The position numbers and the translations under genes were made by a program. 40,811 nt of DNA from NCBI GenBank assembly GCA_035533015.1, contig DATLUQ010000021.1, positions 1 through 40,811 on the forward strand. The letters run 5' to 3'. This document shows positions 25,981-36,780 of this stretch, piece by piece. Within the stretch, counting starts at the first letter, position 1. Each line of letters starts with the position of its first letter. Origin of the DNA: Gemmatimonadaceae bacterium (GTDB lineage: Bacteria; Gemmatimonadota; Gemmatimonadetes; Gemmatimonadales; Gemmatimonadaceae). The notes beneath the pieces are model-generated. The model was not told where the DNA came from. It saw only the letters and a program-made list of their open reading frames with translations, and did not search any database.

Positions 25981-27480
25981 CTAGGCGCCGGTCGACGCCG
26001 CGCGCACACGGCCGATGGCCGTGAGCAGGGCCCGCGCCTTGTTCTCCGTCTCCTCCCACTCACGCTCCGGCACGGAATCGTACACGATGCCGCCGCCGGC
26101 CTGCACCGACGCGACGCCGCTGGCGATCACGCACGTGCGGATGGTGATGGCGAGGTCCATGCGCGTACCGCCCGCCGACAGGTACCCCACGGCGCCCGCG
26201 TACGGGCCGCGCCGCTCGGGCTCCAACTCGTCGATGATCTCCATGGCGCGCACCTTCGGCGCGCCCGTCATCGTGCCAGCCGGAAAGGTGGCACGGAAGG
26301 CGTCCATGGCCGACAGGTCGGGACGCATATGGCCCTCCACCTGGCTCACGATGTGGAGCACGTGGGAGTAGCGCTCCACCACCATGAGGTCGGTGACATT
26401 GACGCTGCCGTAGCGCGCGATGCGGCCCACGTCGTTGCGGCCCAGATCCACGAGCATCAGGTGTTCGGCGCGCTCCTTCTCGTCAGCCAGCAACTCGGCG
26501 GTGAGCGCTTCGTCTTCGGCCACCGTCCGGCCGCGGGGCCGCGTGCCGGCGATCGGGCGCACCGTGACGCGCCCCGCTGATACGCGCACCAGCAACTCGG
26601 GCGAGCTGCCCACGAGTTCCACGCCGTCGAGTTCGAGGTGGTACATGTAGGGCGACGGATTCACCACCCGTAGCGCGCGGTACAGCAGGTCGGAGGAGAA
26701 GTCGTGGGGGAGCGTGATGCGGCGGGCGAGCAGGACCTGGAACGCGTCGCCGGCCACGATGTACTCCTTGATGCGGTCCACGTCGCGCAGAAACTTGTCG
26801 CGCGCGTACCCCGAGGCGCCCACCGCGGGTGGGGCCGCCTCGTGGAGCGCCAGCGGCGGCAGCGACCCGGGGGCGTGCACCCGCTGCATGGCGCTGGTGA
26901 TATCGGCGTGGGCCCGCTCATAGAGCGCGCGGAGGTCGGCGTCGGTGGCGCCGGCGGGCACCGGCACGGCGGCCACGAAACGGGCCCGTGAGCGAAGGTT
27001 GTCCACCACCACGAGGACGTTGGTGAACACGAACAACGCGTCGGGCACATCGAGCGTGCGCGGCGGTGCGTTGGGCAGCCGCTCGATGCACCGCACCACG
27101 TCGTAGCCGAAATAGCCCACCGCGCCGGCCCAGAAGTCGCCCAGCTCGGGGACATCCACGGGCGGGTACCGCTTGACGAGCTGATCGAGGTCCTCGAGCG
27201 GATCGGCCGGCGCACGCCCACCGTGCCACCCACGCTCGGGGGTCCAGTCTTCCACCCGGCCGTCGATCAGCCGCCAGGCGCCACGGGGTTCGGTGCCCAT
27301 GAAGGTGTAGCGCGACCAGGTCTCGCTGCCCGCAGGCGCCGATTCGAGGAGAAACGAGAACGGGCCTCGCTTGAGTTTGGCGAACGCCGCGACGGGTGTC
27401 TCGGTGTCGAGCACGCTCTCCCGCCACACGGGCACGAGATGTCCGCGCACGGCTCGGGCCTGAAAATCTTCAAAGGACAT
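25981..27480 (-). CDS. trpE: Anthranilate synthase component I
   Basis: A 499-aa chorismate-utilising enzyme that makes anthranilate from chorismate for tryptophan synthesis, with ammonia from a TrpG partner not encoded here. Conserved features: the tryptophan feedback-binding motif LLES (44-47, in FSFLLESAP), GDAFQVLLARR, SPELLVRV, IAGTRPRGRT, LVDLGRNDVGRIA, TFPAGTMTGAPKVRAMEII and GGGIVYDS. The LLES motif favours TrpE over PabB. I use ATG 27478-27480; GTG codons at 27486 and 27495 are in frame alternatives, and no good ribosome site decides. It heads an operon with the cyclase gene. Confidence 0.94.
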   Translation of the reverse strand: MSFEDFQARAVRGHLVPVWRESVLDTETPVAAFAKLKRGPFSFLLESAPAGSETWSRYTFMGTEPRGAWRLIDGRVEDWTPERGWHGGRAPADPLEDLDQLVKRYPPVDVPELGDFWAGAVGYFGYDVVRCIERLPNAPPRTLDVPDALFVFTNVLVVVDNLRSRARFVAAVPVPAGATDADLRALYERAHADITSAMQRVHAPGSLPPLALHEAAPPAVGASGYARDKFLRDVDRIKEYIVAGDAFQVLLARRITLPHDFSSDLLYRALRVVNPSPYMYHLELDGVELVGSSPELLVRVSAGRVTVRPIAGTRPRGRTVAEDEALTAELLADEKERAEHLMLVDLGRNDVGRIARYGSVNVTDLMVVERYSHVLHIVSQVEGHMRPDLSAMDAFRATFPAGTMTGAPKVRAMEIIDELEPERRGPYAGAVGYLSAGGTRMDLAITIRTCVIASGVASVQAGGGIVYDSVPEREWEETENKARALLTAIGRVRAASTGA

Positions 27481-27551
27481 GGACACTCGGCTCACGGCAA
27501 ATGGCTCGTCTCGCCGTCCGTTGCCCGGCGGTACGCGGCTCGCAATACTTC

Positions 27552-29774
27552 ATGATAACGATGACTCGCAGTTACAATGCTTCCGAATTCCGCGCCGCAT
27601 CGGGCCGGCGCGGTACCTGGCCTGCGCGGTCCGTGCTCCGCCCGGGGCTCGCCCGGCGCCCTTTCGGCGCTGCGCTGTTCGGGCTGTGTTCTCTGCTCCC
27701 GAGCGTTGCTCTCTCGCAGACCGCCTGGAACTCCCCTCGCACCCTGGCCCTCGTCCGTACGGCCGTCGACCGCCGCAGCGCGCAACTGGCCGACACCGGG
27801 CTCGTCGCCTACGACGCCACGGCCCACGGGTATCTGACCTTCCTCGTTCAGTTGGGCCGGGGGTTCCCGACGCCCCCCAAGATCGTGCGAACCGATCAAC
27901 TGGCGCTGGAAGTCTATTGGCACGCGCCCGACCTGAGCAAGCAGCTGATCATCGGGCGGCGCGATACGACGCTGCTGCCCACCGACATCGCCTACCACCG
28001 CGACCACCTGGGGATCATCCAGAACAACTTTCCCAATATCATCCGGCTGGGTGAAGGCGACGAGGTGCGCGATGTGCCGCACCCGCTGTCCACGGTGGGC
28101 GTGGCACAGTACGACTACGCGATCACCGACTCGCTGCGCATGACGATTCCGGGTCAGACCATCGACGTGTACGAGGTCAAGGTGCGGCCCAAGGACGACG
28201 CGCAGCCTCGCGTGGTGGGGGCGGTGTACATCGACCGGCACACCGGGCAGGTGGTGCGCATGGCGTTCAGCTTCACGCGCGCCGCGTTGCGCGATCCCCA
28301 ACTCGAGGACATCTCGATCGTGCTCGAGAATGGATTGATCGGCACGAAATACTGGCTGCCTCGCCATCAGGAAATTGAAATACGGCGCACGGGGACCTGG
28401 CTCGACTACCCGGTGCGGGGCATCATCCGTGGCCGCTGGGAGGTGTCGGACTACCACCTGAACGAGAAGATCCCCGTCGGGATGTTCAGCGGCCCCGAGT
28501 TCGCGCAGGACCCGCCGCAGGTGCTCGCGGAGTATCCGTGGCACGGGAACATCCTCGACTCGCTGCCGCCCGACGTCACCGTGACCACCGACGCCGACGT
28601 CCGCCGCGTGCAGGCCGAGGCGCGGGCGCTGGTGCGCGAGGCGGCCCTGCAACGGGCCGAGGCCACCCGGCTCAGTGCGCGAGGGCTGAGCGACTTCGCC
28701 AGCGTGAACCGCGTGCAGGGGCTGACGCTGGGCGCTGGCCTGGAACGTCCCCTCGGCACGCATCTGAAGGCCTCGGTGCGCCCCCAGTACGGCATTGCCG
28801 ACGCTGTCGTGCGGGGGACCGCCTCGCTCGACTGGCAAGATGCCGGCGGGCTCGGCGTGCACCTGTTCGCCGCGCACACGCTGGCTGATGCGCGCGACGA
28901 GCCGGAGCGGTCGCGCATCGAGAACAGCCTGGCGGCCCAGGAGTTCGGCAGCGACGCCACCGAGCCGTACGACCTCAGGGCGCTGGGCGCGAACGTGACG
29001 CTGCCAGCGATAGGGGTGCAGTGGACGCTGGGCGTTGCCCGTGAGCAGCAGCGCGGCGTGACCATTCACGCGCGGCCCGCCGTGGGTACGTATGCGCCGA
29101 CGATTCCCGTGGTGCCGCTCGACCCGTGGCACGTGTCGCTTCGCGGAGAGCGAGCGACGCCGCTGTCCTGGAGTGGGTTCGACGTCAGAGCGTCGGTGCA
29201 GCTCGATTGGTGGCACGCCACGGTGGCCAACTCGTGTTCGGGCCCGGGTCTCGTCGCGTGCGCCCTGCCGGCGTCGACGGTGCGGCGGGCGTCCGCCATC
29301 GTAGACGTGGCACGCGACGTCGGGCCGATCCAGATGGTGAGCCACACGCACGCGACCGTCGCCGATGGCGCTGGCGGCTACGTGCCGGCGCAGGAATTGG
29401 CCTATTTCGGCGGTCCGGTGACGGCGCCCGGCTATGCGCTCCACGGCTTGGTGGGCACGCGCGGCGTTTCACAGCGCATCGAACTGCGCGCTCCCATCCC
29501 GTTCTTCGGATTCCCGCTCGGCACGTTCGGCCACGCGCCCGCCAGCGCCACCCTCGCCCCCTACGTCAACGTGGTGGCCCTGCCGTTCTCCAGCGCGTTT
29601 TCCGAGAACCTGGGCAACGGCGTCGTGCGGGAACAGCGCGTCTTTCCCTCGGTGGGCGTGGGGCTCATCAGCTTCTTCGATCTCGTGCGGCTCGATGTGG
29701 CGCGCGGGCTCAAGAGTGGCGGGCGGTGGACCTTCTCCGTGGACATCACGCGGGAGTTCTGGCCCATTCTCTGA
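27552..29774 (+). CDS. Unrecognised 740-aa secreted/outer-membrane protein, probably beta-barrel
   Basis: I do not recognise the family. A long N-region with a signal-like core (GAALFGLCSLLPSVALSQ) precedes a soluble domain (about 50-360) with alternating strands (TDQLALEVYWHAPDLSKQL, VGAVYIDRHTGQVVRMAFSF, IEIRRTGTWLDYPVRG). A charged helix rich in Ala and Arg (about 350-385) leads to a C-terminal half of alternating amphipathic strands that ends with an aromatic-rich REFWPIL, as in outer-membrane barrels. ATG 27552 is used; ATG 27561 is nearly as good because CAATACTT (27543-27550) resembles a -10 box. Divergent from trpE with 71 bases between. Confidence 0.75.
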   Translation: MITMTRSYNASEFRAASGRRGTWPARSVLRPGLARRPFGAALFGLCSLLPSVALSQTAWNSPRTLALVRTAVDRRSAQLADTGLVAYDATAHGYLTFLVQLGRGFPTPPKIVRTDQLALEVYWHAPDLSKQLIIGRRDTTLLPTDIAYHRDHLGIIQNNFPNIIRLGEGDEVRDVPHPLSTVGVAQYDYAITDSLRMTIPGQTIDVYEVKVRPKDDAQPRVVGAVYIDRHTGQVVRMAFSFTRAALRDPQLEDISIVLENGLIGTKYWLPRHQEIEIRRTGTWLDYPVRGIIRGRWEVSDYHLNEKIPVGMFSGPEFAQDPPQVLAEYPWHGNILDSLPPDVTVTTDADVRRVQAEARALVREAALQRAEATRLSARGLSDFASVNRVQGLTLGAGLERPLGTHLKASVRPQYGIADAVVRGTASLDWQDAGGLGVHLFAAHTLADARDEPERSRIENSLAAQEFGSDATEPYDLRALGANVTLPAIGVQWTLGVAREQQRGVTIHARPAVGTYAPTIPVVPLDPWHVSLRGERATPLSWSGFDVRASVQLDWWHATVANSCSGPGLVACALPASTVRRASAIVDVARDVGPIQMVSHTHATVADGAGGYVPAQELAYFGGPVTAPGYALHGLVGTRGVSQRIELRAPIPFFGFPLGTFGHAPASATLAPYVNVVALPFSSAFSENLGNGVVREQRVFPSVGVGLISFFDLVRLDVARGLKSGGRWTFSVDITREFWPIL

Positions 29775-29875
29775 ACGCGCGCCAGGCGGGCAGTGTGCCT
29801 CCGCGCTGCAGTCGATTCATTGCGGTTGCGTGCAAACGGGTGCGCGCGCGCCAGGCGCCGGGGCTACCGTGGCGC

Positions 29876-31990
29876 ATGCCCGCCACCCTTCGCGACCACT
29901 GGCCGCAGCGCGTCCTCGATGCCGTGCCCGGCCCACTCCCAAACGATGAGCCCGCGCTGGCGCGGGCGCTCGCTGCCGCGCTGCGCGTGGAACTGGCCGA
30001 TCTCACTGTGGCCAACCCCGCGGCGCGGACGCTCGTGCCCGAACGATGGGCGCGCCAGTTCCGCGTGCTTCCGCTCGACGCCACCGACGACCGTATCGTG
30101 CTCGCCACGGCCGATCCACTCGATCTGGAATGCGAACGCGCGCTGGCGTTCGCCACCGGGCGCGACGTGCGGTTCGCACTGGCCCGCCCCTCGGCGCTCA
30201 CCGACGCCGTCAACCGGGCATACGTCGAGTCCACGTCGGCGCCGCAGCATCCGGGCGCGACGCGCGAGGTGCAGATGCTCACCGCCGATCAGGAGGTCGC
30301 GCCGCCCGTCGCAGGGCAGGATGACGGCGGGAGCGTCACGCGGCTGGTGGACGATCTGCTGGCCGATGGCGTCGGCGCGCACGCCAGCGACATCCACATC
30401 GAGCCCGAAGATCAGGGAATCGCGGTGCGCCACCGCATCGATGGGGTGCTGCGCCACGTGCGCACCCTGCCGCGGGGCGTCGCCCGTTCGCTCGTCTCGC
30501 GCATCAAGATCATCTCGGGGCTCGACATCGCCGATCGGCTGCGACCGCAGGACGGGCGGGCCCGGGTGGCGGTGAACGGCGCCGCCGTCGATCTGCGCGT
30601 GTCCACGCTCCCCGCATCGCGCGGCGAGAAGGTGGTGATCCGCATTCTCGACCGGCGGTCGGCGCTCCGCTCGCTCGACGCCATGGGATTCCGCGCCGAC
30701 GAGTACGCGCGCGTCGACACGCTGCTCGGTTGCCGCGAGGGGCTCATTCTCGTCACCGGCCCGACCGGCTCGGGCAAGACCACCACGCTGTACGCGGCGC
30801 TGCAACGGCTCCAGCAGCGCAACCTGAACATCGTCACCGTGGAGGACCCCATCGAGTACCGCATCCCGGGCATCGTGCAGGTGCAGGTGCACGAGCGGGC
30901 CGGACTCACCTTCGCGTCGGCCCTGCGCTCGATCATGCGGCAGGACCCCGACGTATTGTTGGTTGGCGAGATCCGCGACCGCGAGACGGCCGAGATCGCC
31001 ATCCAGGCGTCGCTCACCGGGCACCTCGTGCTCTCCACCCTTCACACCAACGATGCCGCGAGCGCGGTCACCCGCCTGGCAGACTTCGGAGTGGCGCCGT
31101 ACAAGATCGCGAGCGCGGTGAAGGGCGTGTTGGCCCAGCGCCTGGTGCGCCGACTCTGCGGCTGCAGCGCGGGCACGCGCGAAGTCACGGCGCGACCCGT
31201 GGCCGCGGTGGCCGAGCGATCGGTGTGCGCGCTCTGCGGTGGCGAGGGCTTCCGCGGGCGGCTGGCGATCGTCGAAGTACTCGTGGCATCCACGGAGTTC
31301 GAGCGGCGGGTGGCCGCCAGCGAGACTGCCGACCGGCTGGCCGAAGCGGGGCGCGAGGCGGGAATGGTCAGTCTCTGGGAGTCGGGGTTGGCGCACGTGC
31401 GGGCTGGCGCGACCTCGCTCCAGGAATTGCGGCGCGTTGCCGCGCCACCGCCGCCTGGTAAGTTGAGGGTGGCGGCCGCCGCCTGGCCGTCCGACACCTC
31501 AACCCGAAGGTCCGTGCCCAACTCTCCGATCAGCCTCGACGTCGGGACGGTCGAGGTCTACGTCATCCATCCGCACCCCGACGGATGGCGCGTGCTCGTG
31601 CTCGAGCGCGGGCCCGGCGCTATCCGCCCTGGGTCGTGGGAAGTGGTCACCGGCAGCGTCGACCCCGCGGAACGCCCGGAAGCAGCGGCCCTTCGGGAAC
31701 TGCAGGAAGAAACCGGCCTGGCGGCCGACCGGTTGTATAGCGTGGCCGTGCAGCCGTTCTACCTGCCGCGCCGGTCGAGCATCCAGATGGCGGTGGTGTT
31801 CGCGGCGTTCGTGGACCATCCCGGTTCCGTAACACTGAGCGCCGAGCACGGCGGCTTCGAGTGGCTGGACGCAGCCGCGGCCGCCGAACGGTTCACCTGG
31901 CCGCGGTCGCGGCGTACGATGGGCGACATCGTGCGCCTCCTCAGCCCCGCCAACCTCGACCGGGTGGAAGACGTGCTGCGCGTGCGCTAG
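29876..31990 (+). CDS. GspE/PilB-type secretion ATPase fused in frame to a Nudix hydrolase
   Basis: One uninterrupted 704-aa frame. Residues 1-525 are a type II secretion/type IV pilus assembly ATPase: N-terminal MshEN-like region (about 30-120), Walker A GPTGSGKT (295-302), Asp box TVEDPIEYR, Walker B LLVGEIRDRET, His box HLVLSTLHTNDA, and a Cys cluster (Cys428, Cys430, Cys451, Cys454) like the zinc-binding site of GspE. A Pro/Ala linker leads, without a stop, into a Nudix domain (about 550-700). No other secretion or pilus gene is nearby. The ATG at 29876 is chosen because the ATPase N-terminus fits; no strong ribosome site. The 3' end overlaps the acyltransferase gene by four bases. Confidence 0.85.
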   Translation: MPATLRDHWPQRVLDAVPGPLPNDEPALARALAAALRVELADLTVANPAARTLVPERWARQFRVLPLDATDDRIVLATADPLDLECERALAFATGRDVRFALARPSALTDAVNRAYVESTSAPQHPGATREVQMLTADQEVAPPVAGQDDGGSVTRLVDDLLADGVGAHASDIHIEPEDQGIAVRHRIDGVLRHVRTLPRGVARSLVSRIKIISGLDIADRLRPQDGRARVAVNGAAVDLRVSTLPASRGEKVVIRILDRRSALRSLDAMGFRADEYARVDTLLGCREGLILVTGPTGSGKTTTLYAALQRLQQRNLNIVTVEDPIEYRIPGIVQVQVHERAGLTFASALRSIMRQDPDVLLVGEIRDRETAEIAIQASLTGHLVLSTLHTNDAASAVTRLADFGVAPYKIASAVKGVLAQRLVRRLCGCSAGTREVTARPVAAVAERSVCALCGGEGFRGRLAIVEVLVASTEFERRVAASETADRLAEAGREAGMVSLWESGLAHVRAGATSLQELRRVAAPPPPGKLRVAAAAWPSDTSTRRSVPNSPISLDVGTVEVYVIHPHPDGWRVLVLERGPGAIRPGSWEVVTGSVDPAERPEAAALRELQEETGLAADRLYSVAVQPFYLPRRSSIQMAVVFAAFVDHPGSVTLSAEHGGFEWLDAAAAAERFTWPRSRRTMGDIVRLLSPANLDRVEDVLRVR
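31514..31990 (+). other. Nudix hydrolase module, possibly a separately started gene
   Basis: The domain carries a complete Nudix box GX5EX7REUXEEXGU from Gly593 to Leu615 of the fused frame (GSVDPAERPEAAALRELQ, then EETGL), so it should hydrolyse a nucleoside diphosphate linked to another group; the VEVYVIHPHPDGWRVLVLERG start resembles dATP pyrophosphohydrolase (NudB) types. If independent, it could begin at GTG 31514 (158 aa, weak GAAGG upstream) or GTG 31469, which lies four bases after a -10-like TAAGTT (31459-31464). Confidence 0.6.
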
Positions 31991-32847
31991 CGGCCGTCGT
32001 CGCGTGTGGGTTCGGCGGGCTGGCGTGCGGCCGCCCGGGACACCAGCTCCTGCGGTGGCGCGTTGGGCTTCACGCGCACGCTCTTGGCGGGGATGCCCAC
32101 GTACACGTGGTAGGGGCGCACGTCCGAGGTCGCCACCGCCATCGCGCCCACCATGCCCTGTTCGCCCACGTTCACGCCGGCGAGAATGGTCGCGTGATAC
32201 GTGATGCGCACGCCGTCGGCGATCACCGTGGCGCTGTTGGTCACCTCGCGCGGGTCCACGATGCTGTGGGTGTGGCTGTACACGTTGGCGAAGTCGCTGA
32301 TGGAAACGTTGTTGCCGAGGCGAATGCCGCCGCGGTCGTCGAGCAGCACGTGCCGGTGCACCACCACGTCGTCGCCCACTTCCAGATTGTAGCCGAAGGA
32401 GAACTCCACGTGCTGGAACGCCTTGAAGTTCTCGCCGCACCGCTTGAAGATGTGCGGCGCCAGCAGCCGGCGAAGGAGCACGCCCATCCACACGTTCTGT
32501 CCGCCCAGCGGCGTGCGGTCGAACGAGTACCAGAGCCAGAGCAGCGGCTTCACCCGCTGGAATCGCGCGTCGTCGCAGTCGGCGTAGTACTCGGGTTCCA
32601 GCGTCACGTTGCGCGGATCCATGGCCGAGAGGGCGAGTCGCGTGGCCAGTGGCAGCGCGGCGTCCTCCACGGCGGTCTCCCAATAGCCGGCGTAGTCCGG
32701 GTACCACAACTGGGTGAGCGTATTGCGGCAGAGAAGGGCTCGGTCACACGCCGGATCAGCCAGGGTGGCGTGGAGTCCTTCGAGCCACTCGGTGGCGGCT
32801 GACGAGATTGCGCGGTCGGGAAGATCCCGCAGCGGAAGAAAGGTCAC
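31987..32847 (-). CDS. Left-handed beta-helix (hexapeptide) acyltransferase
   Basis: A 286-aa protein whose second half (about 130-265) shows hexapeptide repeats (VGDDVVVHRHVLLDDRGGIRLGNNVSISDFANVYSH, VTNSATVIADGVRITYHATILAGVNVGEQGMVGAMAVATSDV) ending in YVGIPAKSVRV, the typical end of maltose/galactoside acetyltransferase-like enzymes. The catalytic His is likely in the YSHTHSI segment. The N-terminal half (about 1-125) is not a standard part of small acetyltransferases and looks specific to this subfamily. The acceptor is unknown; a sugar or envelope molecule is plausible. It overlaps the lipoprotein gene by four bases. Confidence 0.85.
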   Translation of the reverse strand: MTFLPLRDLPDRAISSAATEWLEGLHATLADPACDRALLCRNTLTQLWYPDYAGYWETAVEDAALPLATRLALSAMDPRNVTLEPEYYADCDDARFQRVKPLLWLWYSFDRTPLGGQNVWMGVLLRRLLAPHIFKRCGENFKAFQHVEFSFGYNLEVGDDVVVHRHVLLDDRGGIRLGNNVSISDFANVYSHTHSIVDPREVTNSATVIADGVRITYHATILAGVNVGEQGMVGAMAVATSDVRPYHVYVGIPAKSVRVKPNAPPQELVSRAAARQPAEPTRDDGR

Positions 32848-33599
32848 GGTTGGCGCTCCTGCGCTCTTCCCTCACGTATCCCCGGAGAATCGCCCGAGTT
32901 CCCCGGGGCCCTGGCCGCCCGGGCGCGTATGTGAGCCTGCTCGGCCGCGATCTTCCGCGCCGTGATCTGCCAGCTGTTGTCGGTCACGTCGCCCATCGAC
33001 ACCGTGAGCGGCTGGTCCAGTGGCAGCCCGTCGTCGAACAGGTAGAAGGCGCTCTGCACGTCGCGCACCTGCAGCCGGTTCTGCCCGAACCCCGGGGTGA
33101 TCGGAATGACATGCAGCGGCGTGAAATCACGGCCCGGCGCGCGGATGATCAGGTCGAGCGGCGAGAAGGTAGCATCGGGCGCCAGCCCGTAGAACGACAC
33201 GTACCACACGTTGTCGTCACGCAGGCCGTACTGCGATGCGTACGCCGAGATCTGGGCGCTGTAGCTCCGCCGCAGGTTCTGCAGGTCGCGGTAGGCGTCG
33301 GGCGACAGCGTGCGGATCACCGATTCGTTCATCGGCAGGAGCTGCACGAGCACTCCTTCAAGGCTCAGCTTGATGGAGATGTCGTCCTGGCGCAGGGTGC
33401 CATAGCCGGCAGGAATGAGACCCGTGGCGAGCGTATCCCGGCGCGCGCCGAACGGAGTGCTTCGCTCCGGCTCCGGGGCGGCATCGAGGGACGGACCGGC
33501 CCCCCCCGCGCCGCCGGCCACCGGCCCACCGCACGCGCCCGCGAGACATGCCCAGACGGCGGCCCCCACGATGGCCGATCGCTTCACCAGGTGCGCCAT
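32844..33599 (-). CDS. Lipoprotein of unknown function
   Basis: A 251-aa secreted lipoprotein: basic start MAHLVKR, hydrophobic core and lipobox LAGAC with Cys23 as the lipidation site. The mature part starts with a Gly/Ala/Pro-rich linker, then a folded domain (LRQDDISIKLSLEGVLVQLLPM, WYVSFYGLAPDATFSPLDLII, VQSAFYLFDDGLPLDQPLTVSMGDVTDNSW). I recognise no family. A strong GAGGAGG site precedes the ATG (33597-33599), so it is well translated. It lies 31 bases after engB and is coupled to the acyltransferase gene downstream. Confidence 0.8.
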   Translation of the reverse strand: MAHLVKRSAIVGAAVWACLAGACGGPVAGGAGGAGPSLDAAPEPERSTPFGARRDTLATGLIPAGYGTLRQDDISIKLSLEGVLVQLLPMNESVIRTLSPDAYRDLQNLRRSYSAQISAYASQYGLRDDNVWYVSFYGLAPDATFSPLDLIIRAPGRDFTPLHVIPITPGFGQNRLQVRDVQSAFYLFDDGLPLDQPLTVSMGDVTDNSWQITARKIAAEQAHIRARAARAPGNSGDSPGIREGRAQERQP

Positions 33600-33630
33600 A
33601 CGCCCTCCTCGATTTGGTGCGTGCCGCGGC

Positions 33631-34262
33631 TCACGCCTCGCGCCACGACGGCTGCGCCACCAGATCCAGCATGGCTTCGGCCAACTCGTCGCGCCCCTGG
33701 CCGGTGAGCGCGCTGAACGGCACGACATCATCTTCCGCCATTCCGGCGTGCTTCGCCAGAGCGGCCATCTGCGCCGCACGCTCCGCCGCCTTCACCTTGT
33801 CCACCTTGGTGGCCACGACGATCGTCGGCACACCGAGTTCGGCGAGGAATTCGAGCATGTCGAGATCGTCGGGCGTGGGGTCGCGGCGCGCATCGAGCAG
33901 CTGCACCACGCCGCGGAGCGCCGGCGTGTCCATCAGGTACCCTTCGATGAGCGGCTTCCATTCCGCACGCCGCTCCTTGGAGACGCGTGCGTATCCGTAT
34001 CCCGGGAGATCGACCAGGGTGAACAGGTCGTTGACGGCGAAGAAGTGGATTTCCCGCGTGCGCCCCGGGGTATGACTCACGCGCGCCGTCTTCTTGCGCC
34101 GCACCAGCGTGTTGATGAGCGACGACTTGCCCACATTGGAGCGGCCGGCAAACGCGATCTCGGGACGCGTCGATTCGGGGCGCCAGCCGCCGCGCGTGGC
34201 CATCGGTCCCAGGTAGTCCAGCGAGCGCACGACGAGCGGATCGGCGCGCCGCGCCGTCGCGG

Positions 34263-34266
<4 letters not shown>
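33631..34266 (-). CDS. engB: Ribosome biogenesis GTPase EngB (YsxC/YihA)
   Basis: A 211-aa GTPase needed for large ribosomal subunit assembly. G1 GRSNVGKS (41-48), the TPGRTREIHFF switch I segment (G2 region), G3 DLPGYGYA (from 86) and G4 TKVDK (153-157) are present, with G5 FSALTGQG. The EngB-specific RSNVGKSSLIN and DLPGYGYA are clear. It begins at ATG 34264-34266, overlapping the lon stop, so lon and engB are co-expressed; this lon-engB pairing is seen in other bacteria. Confidence 0.97.
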
Positions 34267-36662
<2,396 letters not shown>

Positions 36663-36667
36663 TCTGT

Positions 36668-36675
36668 AAGCTAAC
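36668..36675 (-). promoter_or_regulatory. GTTAGCTT box directly before lon
   Basis: GTTAGCTT on the minus strand ends five bases before the lon ATG. The same octamer lies upstream of tig (40151-40158). As a -10-like element it would start the transcript at or near the lon start codon, i.e. leaderless. The TAGCTT core resembles the TAnnTTTG element of Bacteroidota promoters. The -35 region is occupied by the purine/pyrimidine repeat. Confidence 0.4.
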
Positions 36676-36681
36676 AAGACC

Positions 36682-36714
36682 GTAGGAGGGTAGGAGAGTA
36701 GGAGGGTAGGATGG
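36682..36714 (+). repeat. Tandem copies of the GTAGGAGGGTAGGA repeat between lon and clpX
   Basis: GTAGGAGGGTAGGA at 36682-36695 is followed by GTAGGAGGGTAGGATGG at 36698-36714, the latter identical over 17 bases to 8344-8360. A degenerate inverted copy (GGGAGTAGGAC on the minus strand) follows at about 36760-36770, so the repeats flank the terminator hairpin. The G-runs could form a two-layer G-quadruplex on the plus strand. Confidence 0.6.
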
Positions 36715-36724
36715 TGAAACGACG

Positions 36725-36753
36725 ACGGCGGGCCGAGTGCATCGGCCCGCCGT
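36725..36753 (-). terminator. Terminator hairpin after clpX
   Basis: ACGGCGGGCCGA (36725-36736) and TCGGCCCGCCGT (36742-36753) form a perfect 12-bp stem with a five-base loop, 28 bases beyond the clpX stop in the direction of transcription. The downstream strand reads CGTCGTTTC, a poor U-tract, so it may be only partly efficient or factor-assisted. It separates clpX from lon. Confidence 0.75.
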
Positions 36754-36780
36754 GGCGCTGTCCTACTCCCCCGCGCAATG

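Noticed and set aside
27396-27551. Upstream extension of the 740-aa protein from ATG 27396
   Set aside because: It would run through the trpE start region and place the signal peptide far inside the protein.
29776-29860. Direct repeat of GCGCGCCAGGCG before the GspE-type gene
   Set aside because: Short, GC-rich and only two copies; expected by chance at this composition.
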